From: a bacterium
Lineage (GTDB): Bacteria; Hydrothermota; UBA3072; B12-G15
Reading direction: 5' to 3'
DNA: 21,954 nucleotides
Assembly: GCA_003646055.1 (NCBI GenBank)
Contig: QNDZ01000006.1
Coordinates: 1-21,954 of the forward strand
Shown: one piece after another, positions 7,937 through 14,121 of the stretch
Layout of the letters: each line of letters opens with the position of its first letter
Position numbering within the stretch: position 1 is the first letter of the stretch
Program-made: the position numbers and the translations under genes
Notes under the pieces: generated by a model
What the model saw: the letters and a program-made list of their open reading frames with translations, nothing else
What the model was told of the DNA's origin: nothing
Databases searched by the model: none

Positions 7937-8118
7937 TGGGAGAGGGGTTTCCCTATACTATTATCTCTTACAAAAATGCTGGAGAATGCCTTGAAAAAGA
8001 AGATAGATTAGAAGAGGCAGTTGAGTGCTATAAAAGTGCAGCAGAATTCTTTAAAAAGGCTGGTAATACTGAAAATGCCAGAACATGTGAAGAAAGGATG
8101 GTGAAACTCAGAAAATAG
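7936..8118 (+). CDS. small single-TPR protein (60 aa)
   Basis: ATG 7936 overlaps the stop of the 200-aa TPR gene as TAATG, which is the reason for choosing it over the ATG at 7906. The 60-residue product contains one good TPR helix pair (KNAGECLEKEDRLEEAVECYKSAAEFFKKAG) and a third helix (ENARTCEERMVKLRK). It may be a genuine small partner of the upstream protein, a detached repeat of it, or the end of a decayed longer TPR gene. Complete coupling to the upstream gene argues that it is expressed. Confidence 0.55.
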   Translation: MGEGFPYTIISYKNAGECLEKEDRLEEAVECYKSAAEFFKKAGNTENARTCEERMVKLRK

Positions 8119-8166
8119 GTCTGAGATGCTGTGAAGTGGACATTGTCTGGCTGAGTGATTACCTGC

Positions 8167-10623
8167 TTATTTGATTACAATGAATTTATGTCTTTCCGTG
8201 AGTTCACCCTGATTTAATTTTATAAAATATATACCAGGGGGAAGGGAGCCGATTATGTAGTTACCAGGTCTGACCTCAGAATACACTTTTATAACACGAC
8301 CACTGATGTCATAGATGTAAATACTGATATCAACACTGCTGTTTACAGAGAACTTTATGTTCTTCCCAATAGAGGAAATAAACCTAATAGATGGTCCGGG
8401 ATTGCCCAGATATGTATATGCCTGTGATGTAGTCTGAATGGAGTCAGTTGGATTGAATCCATAGGTTGAGCCACCCATGTAGTAAAGCCCATCAATTCCA
8501 CCGAAGCCTGTTATTGAGCCTCCATCTCCCCTGAAAACAGCATATGGCATTTTCCCTGTTTTTATCCAGGTGTTGGAAAGGGCATCATAAAAATATCCGT
8601 AATCAAGTGGTGTGTAAGTTTCATCGCAACCACCCAGGATGTAAAAAGTATCTTTGTAAACTGTGGATGCACTCCCCCATATTTTTTGAGGAAGTTTTGC
8701 AAAATCAGAAGTGTTGCATATCCATGTGTTGGTGGAGATTAGATAAAATGCGGTAGAATCAATGGGGTTTGTGCCATCATATCCGCCACCTATGAATATG
8801 GTGTCATTTAATGACCAGTGTGCCATGAGTTCAACCGGGTAGGGTATATCACTCTTTTTTGTCCATGTGTCTGCCTGTGGGTCATACTCCCATGTAGATT
8901 TATATGCTGTACCTGTTGTATTATTGTATCCCCCAAATTTGTACAGTTTACCATTCACAGCTTCACATCCATAAAACCATACAGCCTCCCCTGTACCAGG
9001 TGAAGAAGACCAGTTGTTCCCTGAAATGGAATACTTGAATAGGGTATCTAAAATGGAGTCCAGAGAATAAGAATAACCTCCAGGAATGTAAATTGTGTCA
9101 CCAATCAGTGCAGCGTCAAACATGCAGATATCAACAGGAATAGGCGCACCGGTTGTCCATGTGCCTGCATCCATATTATAAATATATAATTCTGAATGGG
9201 ATGTAAATCCGTCATATCCACCCAGCAGGTAAATAACATTTCCATTTGTTACAACTGCATGGTCCATATCAGGATATGGTAAAGAGTCGCTGAACATATG
9301 CCAGTTTGTGCAAATTATAGTTTTTGATATCGTGTCATTCAGAGGATTTATGTCATCGGGCTGGATAGAGTATGAAAGGAGCGTAAATATGCCATAGTTG
9401 GAGGAACTCCAATTCCCAAAATCAATATCATAAAAATTACCAGGTGTGATCTGGATAGATGTATCACAAACGAAACTGTCATCAAGCATCTCTGTATGGA
9501 ACCACGAAGTATAAGTCCATGAATCTGCATCTGCAGTATCTGAATGGTATTTTACAATTACGGGATATACCTCGTCCTTTGAAACAACTTCAGGTGGCGA
9601 GATGATTGAATCAGCCTTGAGGTCTATATCAAGTTTAATTATTTCTGTAATGGAATTATTCCCTGGGGTTGAGTCCTGGGTGGTTATTGTGACCGTATAT
9701 TTAAGAACATGTGGGTCAAGTTGCGAAATAGTGCAATCACCAAAGTTCAGGTCCAGTATACTGTCAGGGGGAAGAGAGTAAACAGTGGTATCTTTTTCAA
9801 AGAGAATACCCGTTCCTCCTGTATCAGTTATTTCTGTGTGAACACCAAATGTGAATGTTGAATCCCCTGTATTTTTTATTCTTGCAATAACAGGATAATT
9901 AATGGGTGAAAAATATTGAGGAGGAGACAAAAGGTCTGAAACTGCAGCGTCGTACATTCCTCCTTCTGTAAATCCAAGAAGTTGAACATTGTCCACACCA
10001 TAAGCCCAATCCCATGTTTTTGTGGATTCTACCCAGACAAAGTTGACCTGGATTGATTCTGCAGGTAAAAATGATGATAGGTCAAGGGTGTCAACAAGGC
10101 TTGTATCACTTGTGTATATAACCAGGATATTCCAGTTTTGCCATAAATTGTCTTTGAAAAATCTTGCCCACACCTGGCCAGATGAATTGAAAGAACGAAA
10201 ATTAAAACCAACGCTGTAAATCAAAACGAGGCTGTCAAATTCTGATATACAAAGAGAGGGTGTTCTTAGTTTTTCATCACCGGGAGGAGCACTTGAAGAG
10301 GCATCATCATCCGAGTAATAAGCATAGGCTGTTCCAAAATCAGGGGGTTCATAGGAAGATAGGTCTTCCGTAGTTCCAGTAGTCCAGGTTGCACCATCTC
10401 CATTTTCATCAAACACATGCCAACCACTTGGAATACCCGTTTCAAAGTCAGCAAAAAGAATAGTACTCCATGGTCCTTTGGTCAGGTCAACAGACCTCTT
10501 TACCATTAAAGCATAGAAAGGGAAACCGTGATGAATTAAGTCTGGCTTGAAGTCCCCTTCACCTTTACCAGTGTTTATACCAGCATAATTTGAAATTGAC
10601 AAAATTATAAAAACGTAAAACAT
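8167..10623 (-). CDS. secreted six-kelch-repeat protein with T9SS-type C-terminal sorting domain
   Basis: The product is 818 aa with a short signal peptide (MFYVFIILSISNYAGIN). About residues 55-215 resemble a cleaved-adhesin/MAM-like jelly-roll (FADFETGIPSGWHVFDENGDGATWT, then DWAYGVDNVQLLGF). About 220-450 hold two CARDB/Ig-like domains (VSDLLSPPQYFSPINYPVIARIKNTG). About 455-740 carry six kelch repeats with GG doublets and spaced W/Y (VIYLLGGYDG, TIYIPGGYS, KLYKFGGYN, TIFIGGGYDG, FYILGGCDE, LYYMGGSTYG), enough for a closed propeller. The last 75 residues form a type A sorting-like domain (IYIYDISGRVIKVY, SLPPGIYFIKLNQG, ending KFIVIK). Likely exported and surface-attached or released; binding target unknown. 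It stands alone behind its own promoter and converges with the TPR genes. Confidence 0.85.
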   Translation of the reverse strand: MFYVFIILSISNYAGINTGKGEGDFKPDLIHHGFPFYALMVKRSVDLTKGPWSTILFADFETGIPSGWHVFDENGDGATWTTGTTEDLSSYEPPDFGTAYAYYSDDDASSSAPPGDEKLRTPSLCISEFDSLVLIYSVGFNFRSFNSSGQVWARFFKDNLWQNWNILVIYTSDTSLVDTLDLSSFLPAESIQVNFVWVESTKTWDWAYGVDNVQLLGFTEGGMYDAAVSDLLSPPQYFSPINYPVIARIKNTGDSTFTFGVHTEITDTGGTGILFEKDTTVYSLPPDSILDLNFGDCTISQLDPHVLKYTVTITTQDSTPGNNSITEIIKLDIDLKADSIISPPEVVSKDEVYPVIVKYHSDTADADSWTYTSWFHTEMLDDSFVCDTSIQITPGNFYDIDFGNWSSSNYGIFTLLSYSIQPDDINPLNDTISKTIICTNWHMFSDSLPYPDMDHAVVTNGNVIYLLGGYDGFTSHSELYIYNMDAGTWTTGAPIPVDICMFDAALIGDTIYIPGGYSYSLDSILDTLFKYSISGNNWSSSPGTGEAVWFYGCEAVNGKLYKFGGYNNTTGTAYKSTWEYDPQADTWTKKSDIPYPVELMAHWSLNDTIFIGGGYDGTNPIDSTAFYLISTNTWICNTSDFAKLPQKIWGSASTVYKDTFYILGGCDETYTPLDYGYFYDALSNTWIKTGKMPYAVFRGDGGSITGFGGIDGLYYMGGSTYGFNPTDSIQTTSQAYTYLGNPGPSIRFISSIGKNIKFSVNSSVDISIYIYDISGRVIKVYSEVRPGNYIIGSLPPGIYFIKLNQGELTERHKFIVIK

Positions 10624-10636
10624 ATCCCTTTTTTTA

Positions 10637-10665
10637 AATATAAGATAAAATTATCAGAATGTCAA
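10637..10665 (-). promoter_or_regulatory. sigma70-type promoter of the kelch protein gene
   Basis: On the minus strand TTGACA (10665-10660), 17 bp, TATATT (10642-10637). The predicted transcription start near 10630 leaves an extremely short leader before ATG 10623, with AGGGA as the only ribosome-binding candidate. Confidence 0.75.
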
Positions 10666-10715
10666 TAAAGCTTTTAAATATTTAATGGATTGTAACTAAT
10701 GGGTGCACAAATTTC

Positions 10716-10743
10716 TTGACTTTACCTTAAATCAATGTTAGAT
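10716..10743 (+). promoter_or_regulatory. possible leaderless promoter of the carotenoid-type gene
   Basis: TTGACT (10716-10721), 16 bp, weak -10 TTAGAT (10738-10743). Transcription would begin at about 10750-10752, on ATG 10752. No Shine-Dalgarno precedes that ATG, which is what a leaderless transcript would look like. Confidence 0.4.
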
Positions 10744-10751
10744 ATGTTCAC

Positions 10752-11633
10752 ATGGATATATTCAAAACCATTGAAATAGGTTGTTATACTCTTTTTCTTC
10801 TAAATATCCTTGTGTTAAGAAGAAACCGTGAGTTTATCCTGTTATTATCATTGTCATTGGTTTTTGCCTTTCTCTTTGAGAATTCAGCAGTGATTCTTTC
10901 AAAGGACAGTGTTGGTGGATACCACTATTCAGATATGTTTCACCTCTATCTATTACATACACCTCTGTTTGTAATACTCTCCTGGTCGCTAATCATATCT
11001 TCCACCTATTTTTATTTAAAAACAACCAGGATTCCTGAAAGATTGATTCCTATTTTCACAGGGCTCCTTGCTCTCATGTTTGACCTTTCAATGGATATAT
11101 TTGCCATAAGGTTCAGGTTCTGGTTCTGGAATGGTTATTCATTTTCAGATGGATTCTTTGGTGTTCCAGGGAACAACTACCTTGGATGGTTCCTTGTATC
11201 ATGGATATTTGTGCTTGTGTATCAAAGGATAAGGTGGAAAATACTGGCACCAATAATTGCCTTTGCCCTTTATACTTGTGTTATGACACTTATTATTTTA
11301 CCTGTTCAGAATGTCCTTGGTATTGAATACATGTCAGAACTTATCTTTGATTTAGTCCTTATTGTATCTGTTATCCTGATTCATTTAATTGTTTACAGAA
11401 AACACTGGCATAAGCCATACCTGTCTTCAGACATGATACCGTTCATTATAAACAGGATTGCATTCCTTTTGTTTTCCGTGTTTTCTCTGTTTGTATTTTA
11501 TAAATTAGTTTTTCTGCTTGTGGTGGGGATTATGATTTTTATTGAAGCGGTAATTTACACTTCCCTCCATAGGTGCCGAGCGTTCACAAGTTCACAACTC
11601 ACATTTCCTATATTTCTATATCCATTTTTCTAA
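10752..11633 (+). CDS. CruF-like (DUF422/COG2324) carotenoid biosynthesis membrane protein
   Basis: The product is 293 aa with about eight hydrophobic segments across its length. The family signature is visible: FENSAVILSKDSVGGYHYSD in the second segment, HTPLFVILSWSLI in the third, and FDLSMDIFAIRFRFWFWNGY followed by FFGVPGNNYLGWF in the middle, matching the E-G-Y-Y, P-W, D-W-W and GVP-N-GW positions of the carotenoid-synthesis/CruF hydratase family. Members hydrate or modify C50 or other carotenoids in the membrane. No other carotenoid gene is nearby, so the substrate is uncertain. The last 20 or so residues (from RCRAFTSSQL) are encoded by the left inverted repeat of an inserted element, so the natural C-terminus is probably replaced or extended. 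It has no ribosome-binding site and may be leaderless. Confidence 0.7.
   Translation: MDIFKTIEIGCYTLFLLNILVLRRNREFILLLSLSLVFAFLFENSAVILSKDSVGGYHYSDMFHLYLLHTPLFVILSWSLIISSTYFYLKTTRIPERLIPIFTGLLALMFDLSMDIFAIRFRFWFWNGYSFSDGFFGVPGNNYLGWFLVSWIFVLVYQRIRWKILAPIIAFALYTCVMTLIILPVQNVLGIEYMSELIFDLVLIVSVILIHLIVYRKHWHKPYLSSDMIPFIINRIAFLLFSVFSLFVFYKLVFLLVVGIMIFIEAVIYTSLHRCRAFTSSQLTFPIFLYPFF
11572..11600 (+). repeat. left arm of 29-bp inverted repeat
   Basis: Exact inverted match to 11927-11955. It supplies about ten codons near the 3' end of the CruF-like gene. Confidence 0.9.
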
Positions 11634-11926
11634 TAGACTGATTTTTAGTCTGATGTAGTTAATTGGTCTGTATTTTGCTTTTTTCTTTTTTTGGGGTTTT
11701 TTACATGTGTTCACAGGTGTTAGGGTGAATTTACATTATCACTTATTACTTATGATTATTAAATAATAGGAATATTGTCTTTTTAGCGGAGAAATAAGCA
11801 ATAGTGGTGGTTTTAACTTTATGGTTATTAGGATGTTAGGTGGAAAGGAGGTATAATGTAGGCTGGGTGAGTATATGTGGTAAGGCTGCCAGTATTCAGT
11901 AGGAATGGCAGTGTGTGATATGGAAA

Positions 11927-11955
11927 GAGTTGTGAACTTGTGAACGCTCGGCACC
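11927..11955 (-). repeat. right arm of 29-bp inverted repeat
   Basis: Reverse complement of 11572-11600 without mismatch. Just outside it CGCTC (11946-11950) and GAGCG (11964-11968) can pair, and an AT-rich motif (about 11969-11988) resembles, inverted, the bases just inside the left arm. Confidence 0.9.
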
Positions 11956-12109
11956 CTGGCGGGAGCGATATAAAATATAGAAATGGATGTGCCTGTCCCT
12001 CAGGGAGGCAGAGGGAAGATGGTTATTGGGTTTAGAAAGGTAAAGGTTAATAAAGGGATTAAAGATAGATTGTTCTATATCCCCGAAAAGTGATATGGTA
12101 ATTCCCCCC
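11956..12109. other. non-coding stretch between element and tRNA promoter
   Basis: With the element this makes a gap of about 500 bp between protein and RNA genes (11634-12148). I see only a 36-codon ORF (ATG 11983 to TGA 12093, ending RLFYIPEK) without a recognised family, and a small imperfect hairpin around CCCTCAGGG (about 11996-12006). Nothing else is supported. Confidence 0.4.
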
Positions 12110-12136
12110 TTGACATTACAGGATTTTTTGTAAAAT
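12110..12136 (+). promoter_or_regulatory. promoter of the tRNA-Gly/tRNA-Cys/sat unit
   Basis: TTGACA (12110-12115) and TAAAAT (12131-12136) with a 15-bp spacer. Transcription would start about 12143, six bases before the first tRNA base, as usual for tRNA operons. Confidence 0.65.
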
Positions 12137-12148
12137 TATCCTATGAGA

Positions 12149-12223
12149 GCGGGAATAGCTCAGTGGTAGAGCGCCACCTTGCCAAGGTGGAAGTCGCGGG
12201 TTCAAATCCCGTTTCCCGCTCCA
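12149..12223 (+). tRNA. tRNA-Gly (GCC)
   Basis: The acceptor stem GCGGGAA pairs fully with TTCCCGC. The D arm AGCTCAGTGGTAGAGC, an anticodon stem closing CTTGCCAAG (anticodon GCC) and the T arm GCGGGTTCAAATCCCGT are all intact. The discriminator is T and CCA is encoded (12221-12223). Confidence 0.97.
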
Positions 12224-12230
12224 TTTTTCT

Positions 12231-12304
12231 GGCGGCATAGCCAAGTGGTCTAAGGCGACGGTCTGCAAAACCGTTATTCCCCGGTTCGAATCCGGGTGCC
12301 GCCT
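12231..12304 (+). tRNA. tRNA-Cys (GCA)
   Basis: Acceptor GGCGGCA pairs with TGCCGCC, the anticodon loop GTCTGCAAAAC gives GCA, and the T loop is GGTTCGAATCC. The discriminator is U73, the cysteine identity base. CCA is not encoded (TTTAAA follows), unlike the tRNA-Gly seven bases upstream, so a CCA-adding enzyme is needed. Confidence 0.96.
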
Positions 12305-12327
12305 TTAAAAATATTCAGGAGGTTCCA

Positions 12328-13464
12328 GTGCTACCTATTCCCCATGGTGGAAAACTTGTTAATCGTTTTCTTGATGAGAAGAGCAGAGATAATATAATAT
12401 CAGAACTCCCATCACTGAAAAAGATTGAACTTTCAAAGGAACTCGCCTTTGAGGTGGAGAATATAAGCACAGGACTTTTTTCACCCCTCCAGGGTTTTAT
12501 GGGTGAGGAAGAGGTTGAAAGTGTGGTTGAAAACATGAGGTTACCTGATGATACACCCTGGACTATACCCATTGTTTTTGATTATGATGATACACTTGGT
12601 GTAGGGGAAAGGATTGCATTCACATATCAGGGAGAGCCCTTTGCTGTGTTTGACATAGAGGAAAAATTCACCTTTGACAGGGAGAGAATGGCACAAAAGG
12701 TTTTCGGAACAATTGATACTTCCCATCCAGGGGTGAAAGAGGTGCTGGGTTTGAAGGAGTATCTTTATGGTGGAAAAATATTTACATTCAAAAAACTGCC
12801 TGACCCAAACGAAAAATTTGCCCTGACTCCAAAGGAGACAAGGGTTCTTTTTGAGTCAAAGGGATGGAAAAGGGTTGTTGCATTCCAGACAAGGAATGTT
12901 CCCCATCTTGGGCATGAGTATGTCCAGAAGACCGCACTCACCTTTGTTGATGGGATTTTCATAAATCCTGTGATAGGGAAGAAGAAGAAGGGAGATTTTA
13001 AGGATGAGGTGATTCTTGAGGCTTACAGGGCATTGATTGACAACTACTATTTGAAGGATACAGCAGTGCTTGGAATCTGGAACACAAGGATGAGATATGC
13101 AGGCCCAAGGGAGGCAATATTCCATGCCATAGTGAGAAAGAATTATGGTTGCACCCACTTCATTGTTGGAAGGGACCACGCAGGTGTGGGAAACTTTTAT
13201 CCTCCATATGCTGCCCAGGAGATTTTTGACCACTTCCCTGACCTCGGAATAACACCTGTGTTCTTCAGGGAGTTTTTCTACTGCAAAAAATGTGGAACAA
13301 TAACAAACTCAAGGGTATGTCCACATCCTGATGAGGACAGGGTGAATTTTTCTGGAACAAAAATAAGGAATATGCTCATATCAGGTGAAGACCCTTCACC
13401 CCAGTACATGAGGCCAGAGGTTGTTCAGGTAATCAGGAAGTTTTCCAATCCCTTTGTTGACTGA
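12328..13464 (+). CDS. sat: sulfate adenylyltransferase (ATP sulfurylase)
   Basis: The product is 378 aa and makes adenosine-5'-phosphosulfate from ATP and sulfate in the cytoplasm. It has the substrate-binding motif QTRNVPH (187-193) and GRDHAGVG (281-288), typical of the oligomeric bacterial/archaeal Sat. A C-x2-C-x8-C-x-H cluster (C319, C322, C331, H333) forms the zinc site known from thermophilic ATP sulfurylases. There is no C-terminal APS-kinase-like domain, so it is the short form. The start is GTG 12328 with AGGAGG (12317-12322). It lies only 23 bp after tRNA-Cys with no terminator or promoter seen between, so it is probably transcribed with the tRNAs. No APS reductase or kinase is in the window, so assimilatory, dissimilatory or sulfur-oxidising use cannot be told apart. 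Its last 32 bp overlap the convergent small gene. Confidence 0.96.
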   Translation: MLPIPHGGKLVNRFLDEKSRDNIISELPSLKKIELSKELAFEVENISTGLFSPLQGFMGEEEVESVVENMRLPDDTPWTIPIVFDYDDTLGVGERIAFTYQGEPFAVFDIEEKFTFDRERMAQKVFGTIDTSHPGVKEVLGLKEYLYGGKIFTFKKLPDPNEKFALTPKETRVLFESKGWKRVVAFQTRNVPHLGHEYVQKTALTFVDGIFINPVIGKKKKGDFKDEVILEAYRALIDNYYLKDTAVLGIWNTRMRYAGPREAIFHAIVRKNYGCTHFIVGRDHAGVGNFYPPYAAQEIFDHFPDLGITPVFFREFFYCKKCGTITNSRVCPHPDEDRVNFSGTKIRNMLISGEDPSPQYMRPEVVQVIRKFSNPFVD

Positions 13465-13645
13465 TTTTTTTAATGTTTTCTCCCTTCCTCAGTGCATCCA
13501 TTATCCTTCTGCTTTCTGGAGGAAGGGCTGAACTCAGAAATTTATGTACCTCTTCAAGCCATCTGAGTTTCTGGGTACATGAAAGTTTTCTGAATCTTTC
13601 AACTGCATGTTTGTCAACATAAAAGTTGAAACCACCTTTACCCAT
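13433..13645 (-). CDS. small partner of nucleotidyltransferase (TA-like, 70 aa)
   Basis: The product is a 70-aa basic, helical protein. It resembles small proteins I recall seeing next to AbiEii-type nucleotidyltransferases, with a motif like KLRWLEEVHKFLSSALPPESRRIMDAL. ATG 13645 overlaps the nucleotidyltransferase stop by 8 bp (ATGGGTAA), so the two are coupled. Its stop lies inside the convergent sat gene (32-bp tail-to-tail overlap). By context it is a candidate antitoxin or substrate-binding partner. No DNA-binding fold is evident and the function is inferred only from pairing. Confidence 0.65.
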   Translation of the reverse strand: MGKGGFNFYVDKHAVERFRKLSCTQKLRWLEEVHKFLSSALPPESRRIMDALRKGENIKKISQQRDWKTS

Positions 13646-14120
13646 TCATTATCTCCCTCAGTATCTCTATGTCTGATAAATCCTGTTTTCTTCCACTTAT
13701 TGTTTTCAATCTTATAAGGTCCTCAATACACACAACTGGAATGGGTTCACCTTCGGCGTTAAACACGTTTTTTCTTGAATATAGTTCTTTGAAAGGAATG
13801 GGAGGGTTTATCAGAATATCAAGCACCTCAAAGGGATGTTCAGGATTTACGAAGGAGAAAACAACCATGTGTTTTTTCTCTATCCATTCCTTTCTTTTAT
13901 CTTCATCAAGTAGTTCTTCTGGAGCAACAGGGATTGTGGGTTTTAAATCAAGTTTCTCCATTGCCCTGAGCAAATTCTCAATATTTTCACGGGAAAGTTC
14001 CATAACAATATCAAGGTCTGCTGTCATTCTTGGAATACCATAAAGGGTGGCAGCAACGCCACCCACGATAAGATATTTTACTCCCTCTCTATTTAACGTG
14101 CTTATTAACCTTAGGTATAT
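13638..14120 (-). CDS. nucleotidyltransferase of the AbiEii/MNT-like type, apparent ATA start
   Basis: The core GGVAATLYGIPRMTADLDIV carries the GG and DxD motifs of the polymerase-beta nucleotidyltransferase fold (metal-binding Asp pair in DLD). The C-terminal IEDLIRLKTISGRKQDLSDI matches the conserved DLI-x-K-x5-R-x2-D-x2-D end of this group, usually found in toxin-antitoxin or abortive-infection pairs. The first ATG/GTG in frame (GTG 14066) would cut off the first strand (KYLIV). Upstream the frame stays open to a codon ATA at 14120-14118, placed 5 nt after a perfect AAGGAGG and 1 nt after the stop of the clp gene. Starting there gives 160 aa and a normal family N-terminus (YLRLISTLNREGVKYLIVGG). 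Either ATA initiates or the gene has lost its ATG. Confidence 0.75.
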   Translation of the reverse strand: MYLRLISTLNREGVKYLIVGGVAATLYGIPRMTADLDIVMELSRENIENLLRAMEKLDLKPTIPVAPEELLDEDKRKEWIEKKHMVVFSFVNPEHPFEVLDILINPPIPFKELYSRKNVFNAEGEPIPVVCIEDLIRLKTISGRKQDLSDIEILREIMNG

Positions 14121-14121
14121 T

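Larger units (their letters stand above)
11572..11955. mobile_element. MITE-like element with perfect 29-bp terminal inverted repeats
   Basis: The 29 bases at 11572-11600 (beginning GGTGCCGAGCGTTCACAAG) recur exactly as the reverse complement at 11927-11955. Each arm contains the octamer GTTCACAA twice in tandem. The 326 bp between are AT-rich, have no credible gene, and hold two hairpins: AGACTGA-TTT-TTAGTCT (11635-11651) and CTGCC...GGCAG (about 11886-11911). No target-site duplication is visible at the outer edges (CCATA left, CTGGC right), so the true ends may lie elsewhere or the copy may be old. Size, lack of coding and long perfect inverted ends fit a non-autonomous transposable element. 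The left arm runs into the end of the carotenoid gene. Confidence 0.6.

Noticed and set aside
11635..11651. Rho-independent terminator after the CruF-like gene
   Set aside because: The hairpin is A/T-rich and the T-tract begins about 25 bases later, so it does not fit the usual terminator layout.
11739..11954. 71-codon minus-strand frame inside the inverted-repeat element, starting in the right arm
   Set aside because: No ribosome-binding site and no transposase-like motif; the composition (Tyr/Ser/Ile) is what AT-rich non-coding DNA gives.
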